40,848 bases of DNA, taken from assembly GCA_964196195.1 (NCBI GenBank), contig CAXMSE010000085.1, forward strand, positions 1-40,848, read 5' to 3'. The notes beneath the pieces were generated by a model. It ran no database searches. It was not told the origin of the DNA and saw nothing but the letters and a program-made list of their open reading frames with translations. This DNA comes from OFTM10 sp964196195 (GTDB lineage Bacteria; Actinomycetota; Acidimicrobiia; Acidimicrobiales; Aldehydirespiratoraceae). The position numbers and the translations under genes were made by a program. This document shows, one piece after another, positions 38,084 through 40,848 of the stretch (within the stretch, counting starts at the first letter, position 1; every line of letters starts with the position of its first letter).

Positions 38084-38404
38084 CTAGCGAGGGTCTACCG
38101 GCATCACGTCTGGTGGCAGCGGAACGTTGGAGTCGAGGTAGCTGCGTAGCTTCTCCGCATCGCAGGTGGGGCACAGCCACACCACCTTCATCGACTGGAT
38201 CGAGAGTTGGGTGCCGCGGCTCTTGTCGAGGATCGCCTGGAGTGCGTCTCGCATGTCGGTTCGGTCACAGGTGGGGCATCGGGGCGTGAAGTCGCGTTCC
38301 CACACGGCGCCGCACTCGCCGCAGGTGATGGTGATGACGTCGTCGACGGTGTCGCCCTGGAGGTTCTCGTCCTCGTCGCAGTGGGGGCAGGTCACCAGGC
38401 GCAT
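38084..38404 (-). CDS. Small zinc-ribbon protein of unknown function
   Basis: A 106-residue protein with four CxxC pairs: CPHC (6-9), CGEC (28-31), CPTC (43-46) and CPTC near 78-81. They could form two zinc ribbons. No catalytic domain is recognised, so it may be a nucleic-acid or protein-binding adaptor. ATG 38404 is six bases after a - strand TACGCT (38411-38416), a leaderless layout. Its stop is 33 bases from the LexA-box promoter of the next gene, and it is divergent from the VOC gene across 36 bases. Confidence 0.75.
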   Translation of the reverse strand: MRLVTCPHCDEDENLQGDTVDDVITITCGECGAVWERDFTPRCPTCDRTDMRDALQAILDKSRGTQLSIQSMKVVWLCPTCDAEKLRSYLDSNVPLPPDVMPVDPR

Positions 38405-38410
38405 GGGATC

Positions 38411-38416
38411 AGCGTA
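38411..38416 (-). promoter_or_regulatory. -10-like hexamer of the zinc-ribbon gene, leaderless
   Basis: - strand TACGCT, six bases, then ATG 38404. Confidence 0.4.
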
Positions 38417-38440
38417 TCGATCCGACTACCGTCGTCTCCG

Positions 38441-38833
38441 ATGACTGATCCCCTCGTGAACGTGACCGGCCTCGACCACATCGTCTTGATGGTCGCAGAT
38501 GTGGAAGAGAGCCTGGCGTTCTATTGCGACAAGCTCGGCCTGGAAGGGGAGCGTTTGGAGCAATGGCGGGTGGGGGAGGTGTTCTTCCCGAGCGTGCGGA
38601 TCGACGAACACACCCTGATCGACCTCTTCGCAGGTGAGCGCTCCGGCACCAATCTCGACCACTTCGCCCTCGCAATCGCATCAGATGTCGATCTGGCGGC
38701 CCTTGCCGATTCCGGCGAGTTCGAGATCGTGAGCGGGCCCAGCGTTGTGTGGGGCGCCAGAGGCGACGGGCTCAGCTTGTATGTGCGAGACCCCGACGGC
38801 AACACCGTGGAGCTGAAGCAATACGAAACCTGA
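38441..38833 (+). CDS. VOC-fold (glyoxalase/dioxygenase-like) protein
   Basis: A 130-residue single-module vicinal-oxygen-chelate protein. The opening GLDHIVLMVADVEESLAFYCDKLGL is the classic VOC start with a metal-ligand His. LDHFALAI carries the second His and the C-terminal DPDGNTVELKQYE carries the Glu ligand, so a metal centre is likely. Candidates are a lyase, epimerase or resistance-type thiol transferase; the substrate cannot be told. ATG 38441 is preferred over the longer frame from 38207, which would overlap the zinc-ribbon gene. TACCGT at 38427-38432 lies eight bases upstream. Confidence 0.85.
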   Translation: MTDPLVNVTGLDHIVLMVADVEESLAFYCDKLGLEGERLEQWRVGEVFFPSVRIDEHTLIDLFAGERSGTNLDHFALAIASDVDLAALADSGEFEIVSGPSVVWGARGDGLSLYVRDPDGNTVELKQYET

Positions 38834-38912
38834 CGTAGCGTCTCGCTCATGGCCGATGTCCCCGATTTCTGAGACCCAACGATCGAGAATCTCGCAGCTG
38901 AGGTGAACCGCA

Positions 38913-38945
38913 TGGGTCGAGGCCCTCCTGGGCCTCGGTCCCATC
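38913..38945 (+). terminator. Hairpin downstream of the VOC gene
   Basis: CGAGGCCC (38919-38926) pairs with GGGCCTCG (38931-38938) around TCCT, and ATGGG/CCCAT extends it with a bulge. There is no clear T run. It lies in the 163-base gap before tRNA-Val(CAC), in which I see no gene. Confidence 0.5.
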
Positions 38946-38996
38946 GCCGGCTAGGCGTATCCATCCATCCGCCGATCCGATATCGTCATCGGCCCC

Positions 38997-39070
38997 GGGC
39001 GATTAGCTCAGCTGGCTAGAGCGCTGCCTTCACACGGCAGAGGTCGAGGGTTCAAGTCCCCCATCGCCCA
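38997..39070 (+). tRNA. tRNA-Val (anticodon CAC)
   Basis: Acceptor GGGCGAT (38997-39003) pairs with ATCGCCC (39063-39069), discriminator A 39070. Anticodon stem CTGCC/GGCAG carries loop TTCACAC, giving anticodon CAC. The T stem GAGGG/CCCCC-like pairing surrounds TTCAAGT. The gene is intact; a tyrosine integrase gene starts 112 bases downstream. Confidence 0.94.
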
Positions 39071-39072
39071 CC
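39041..39072 (+). other. Probable attachment site (att) in the 3' part of tRNA-Val(CAC)
   Basis: Tyrosine integrases next to a tRNA gene usually recombine in its 3' half, restoring the gene with the element's copy. The T arm and acceptor 3' strand here are the expected att core. The second copy should lie at the other end of the element, outside the window, so the core limits are not visible. Confidence 0.5.
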
Positions 39073-39130
39073 GACAAAACCCCAGGTCAGATGGCAATTA
39101 TGCCGCTGACCCCAGGTCGCAAGCAGATTT

Positions 39131-39152
39131 CATCCCATCCGCTCATCCCATC
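39131..39152 (+). repeat. Short direct repeat upstream of the integrase gene
   Basis: CATCCCATC occurs at 39131-39139 and again at 39144-39152, between the tRNA and the integrase start. Such repeats can be arm-type integrase or excisionase sites; there is no further support. Confidence 0.35.
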
Positions 39153-39181
39153 TGTCGCATCTGGCGGGTATCTTGGCTTGC

Positions 39182-40327
39182 ATGCAGGGATCTGTGCGCC
39201 AGAAGGCCCGCGGGGTGTGGGAAGTCCGTATCTACCGGGGCAGGCATCCTGAGACGGGCAGGAAGTTCTATGTCTCGCGGACGGTCCGTGGATCCAAGCG
39301 TGACGCCCAGGCACTGGCCAGGAAGTTGGTCGAGGAATTCGAAGAGGAACGCTCCTCAGAGCAGGAGGTCGGGGAGCGGGTCCAGACGTTCGGGGATTGG
39401 CTTGACGAGTGGTGGGCCCAAAAAGAGAAGACGCTCTCTCCGTCCAGCGTGTCGCCGTGGCGTTCCGCGATTCGAAAGTACCTCCAACCCCACCTCGGTG
39501 AAGTGGTGCTCTCTGAACTCCGCGTGCGGCATCTCGAGAATCTCTACCGGCAGTTGGTCGACGAGGGTCTTTCACCGGCACGGGTCCAGAAGATTCACAC
39601 GGTTGCCTCGGTCGCCTTGAACGATGCAGTGCGACGTGAACTCATCGCTGCTTCACCGGCCAACCAGGCGAGGGCTCCCAAGGGGCATCGTGTAGAACCG
39701 AACCCACCTACGCCCGATGAAGTTGCGAGACTCCTGGACGCAGCCGAGGCCGAGGACTTCGAGCTGTTCGTCTTCCTCGCTGTCGCCGCCAACACCGGAG
39801 CACGACGAGGCGAGCTGTGCGCCCTGCGATGGTGTGATGTCAACTTCGAGGGCGGGTTTGTCACTCTCGCCTACGCCGTTGCCAAAGGTGGGGGAGAGGG
39901 TGCTGTCGTTCGACAGACCAAGACGGGGGCAGTGTCGCGAGTGGCGGTCAGTGAGCGCGTTCTTGAGATTCTCGAGAAACACCGCTCCAAATGTGCAGCC
40001 CTCGTGTCAGATCTGGAGAACCCCTTCAACGATCGGCGCTTTGTGTGGGCTCAGGATCCTGAGGGCTCGCGACCTATCTATCCCGATACCATCTCGGTTC
40101 GGTTCCGACGGCTTCGCGGTCGCCATGGGCTCGGGCACGTTCAGCTCAGACAGCTCCGCCACTATGCGGCGACCCAGCTGCTTTCTGCTGGCGTGGATGT
40201 CCGGACGGTCGCGGGAAGGCTCGGTCACTCGCGCCCGGCGACCACGCTCGACCGCTATGCGGCCTTCCTTCCGGCGCGGGATCGCGAGGCCGCGGAATTG
40301 CTGGAAGCGATCCATCAGGCCCGGTAG
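39182..40327 (+). CDS. Tyrosine recombinase/integrase
   Basis: A 381-residue phage/ICE-type integrase. Domains are an AP2-like N-terminal arm-binding region (1-55), a SAM-like core-binding domain (about 68-165) and the catalytic domain (about 177-378). Catalytic residues seen are Arg208 or Arg209 in NTGARRGEL, Lys247 in QTKTG, Arg326 in LRQLRH, His349 in LGHS and the nucleophile Tyr359. In the H-x-x-R box the first position is Arg323, not His. ATG 39182 is preferred over the in-frame TTG 39173; a TATCTT seven bases upstream suggests a leaderless start. Its position after tRNA-Val(CAC) marks the left end of an integrated element. Confidence 0.93.
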   Translation: MQGSVRQKARGVWEVRIYRGRHPETGRKFYVSRTVRGSKRDAQALARKLVEEFEEERSSEQEVGERVQTFGDWLDEWWAQKEKTLSPSSVSPWRSAIRKYLQPHLGEVVLSELRVRHLENLYRQLVDEGLSPARVQKIHTVASVALNDAVRRELIAASPANQARAPKGHRVEPNPPTPDEVARLLDAAEAEDFELFVFLAVAANTGARRGELCALRWCDVNFEGGFVTLAYAVAKGGGEGAVVRQTKTGAVSRVAVSERVLEILEKHRSKCAALVSDLENPFNDRRFVWAQDPEGSRPIYPDTISVRFRRLRGRHGLGHVQLRQLRHYAATQLLSAGVDVRTVAGRLGHSRPATTLDRYAAFLPARDREAAELLEAIHQAR

Positions 40328-40381
40328 CCCTTTTCGATGTCATATGGCGTCGGGCTCGCTCAGCAGTAGCTGGCGGTTGCC

Positions 40382-40848
40382 TCAGACGTCGATGCTGATT
40401 CCGATGTCGGGGTGGGGCTCTTGCTCGATGCCGAGGGTGGCGTTGAGGTCGTTGATGGTTCGGCGTGCGTGGTTCCGGGTGTGGGTGTAACTGTTGTTGG
40501 CCCAGATTTCCTGTGTGGGTCCGAGGGTGTGGTCGGGGTCAGTGATGTGGCGGGCGGTGCGGTGTTGATGGATCGCACCGGCAGCTTGTTGCCACAGCTC
40601 TAGCTCGTTTGGGTCGGTGGGGGGTACGCCGATGGTGTTGGTGATCGCGTCGGACGGGCTGCGGGTAAGTGCCAGGCCACGAATCTGTTGATCTTCGCCG
40701 ATGACGGCCTGGAGGTGTTGGTGTTGGTCAACGAGATGACCGCGTTCGGCAGCGGTGTGTTCGATCGTGGGTGTGTGGGCGTGAAGGGCGTGTTGTTCGG
40801 TTTGTAGTTTGGTGAGTCGTTCTTCGTTCATTTCGAGATGAGTCGTCT
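40382..40848 (-). CDS. C-terminal part of a conjugative relaxase-like (MobF/TraA-type) protein, runs off the window
   Basis: The - strand frame stays open to the window edge, so the visible 155 codons are the C-terminal end of a longer gene; ATG 40831 is an internal Met or an alternative start. The segment ITNTIGVPPTDPNELELW followed by QQAAGAIHQHR and TLGP resembles, from memory, the C-terminal tail of actinobacterial MobF-type relaxase/helicases (a G-x-x-P-x-D-P-x-x-x-x-x-W pattern followed by an I-x-x-[YH]-R helix). The rest is His/Gln-rich helix. It is convergent with the integrase, 54 bases away, as expected for cargo of an integrative conjugative element. A helicase or other element protein with the same tail is possible. 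Confidence 0.5.
   Translation of the reverse strand, partial: TTHLEMNEERLTKLQTEQHALHAHTPTIEHTAAERGHLVDQHQHLQAVIGEDQQIRGLALTRSPSDAITNTIGVPPTDPNELELWQQAAGAIHQHRTARHITDPDHTLGPTQEIWANNSYTHTRNHARRTINDLNATLGIEQEPHPDIGISIDV

Overview
The window is high-GC DNA from a bacterium that looks like an actinomycete (Actinomycetota), most likely of the class Acidimicrobiia. The evidence is an actinobacterial-type DUF222/HNH gene under a LexA box of the CGAAC-N4-GTTCG type, many apparently leaderless genes, dense antisense reading frames typical of high GC, and an actinobacterial group 3b hydrogenase gene order. The class assignment is inference from protein style; no rRNA is present.

Left part (1-4.5 kb): a 5'-truncated short-chain dehydrogenase and a thiamine-diphosphate enzyme form a + strand pair. 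They end at a 165-bp segment bounded by perfect 16-bp inverted repeats, next to a truncated ACT-domain gene. Then come a metallo-beta-lactamase-fold hydrolase, a 65-codon gene behind a perfect LexA-box promoter, and an alpha/beta hydrolase.

Central-metabolism block (4.6-18.3 kb): tRNA-Cys, tRNA-Val(GAC), chorismate mutase, a HutC-type regulator followed by isocitrate dehydrogenase kinase/phosphatase (aceK), a quinone oxidoreductase, citrate synthase, an acyl-CoA carboxylase carboxyltransferase with a LysR gene, a HAD phosphatase, a membrane protein with a shortened Hsp70-like domain, aconitase, and a second HutC-type regulator divergent from aconitase. Citrate synthase, aconitase and AceK lie within 12 kb. 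They could jointly set flux at the isocitrate branch point, although no icd, aceA or aceB is in the window.

Lipid and envelope block (18.3-27 kb): an operon of SDR-HAD fusion, LarA-like protein and acyltransferase faces a TetR gene across a shared palindrome. It is followed by a PaaI-type thioesterase, D-Ala-D-Ala ligase and MurF.

Hydrogenase operon (27.0-36.8 kb, - strand): ten genes with every junction overlapping. They are beta (Fe-S), a cyclic-nucleotide-binding-fold protein, gamma (flavin), small subunit, large subunit, maturation protease, hypF, hypC, hypD and hypE. This is a complete group 3b, NAD(P)-linked, cytoplasmic [NiFe] hydrogenase locus with its own Fe(CN)2CO maturation set but no hypA or hypB.

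Right part (36.8-40.8 kb): a LexA-box-controlled DUF222/HNH gene, a zinc-ribbon protein, a VOC-fold protein, then tRNA-Val(CAC) with a tyrosine integrase 112 bp downstream and the C-terminal end of what may be a MobF-type conjugative relaxase. This is the edge of an integrated mobile element that continues beyond the window.

The strongest leads are the two matched LexA-box leaderless promoters (one driving an unrecognised 65-residue helical protein), the SDR-HAD/LarA-like/acyltransferase operon with altered catalytic motifs, the DNA-binding-less cNMP-fold protein inside the hydrogenase operon, and the short inverted-repeat-bounded segment next to the truncated ACT gene.
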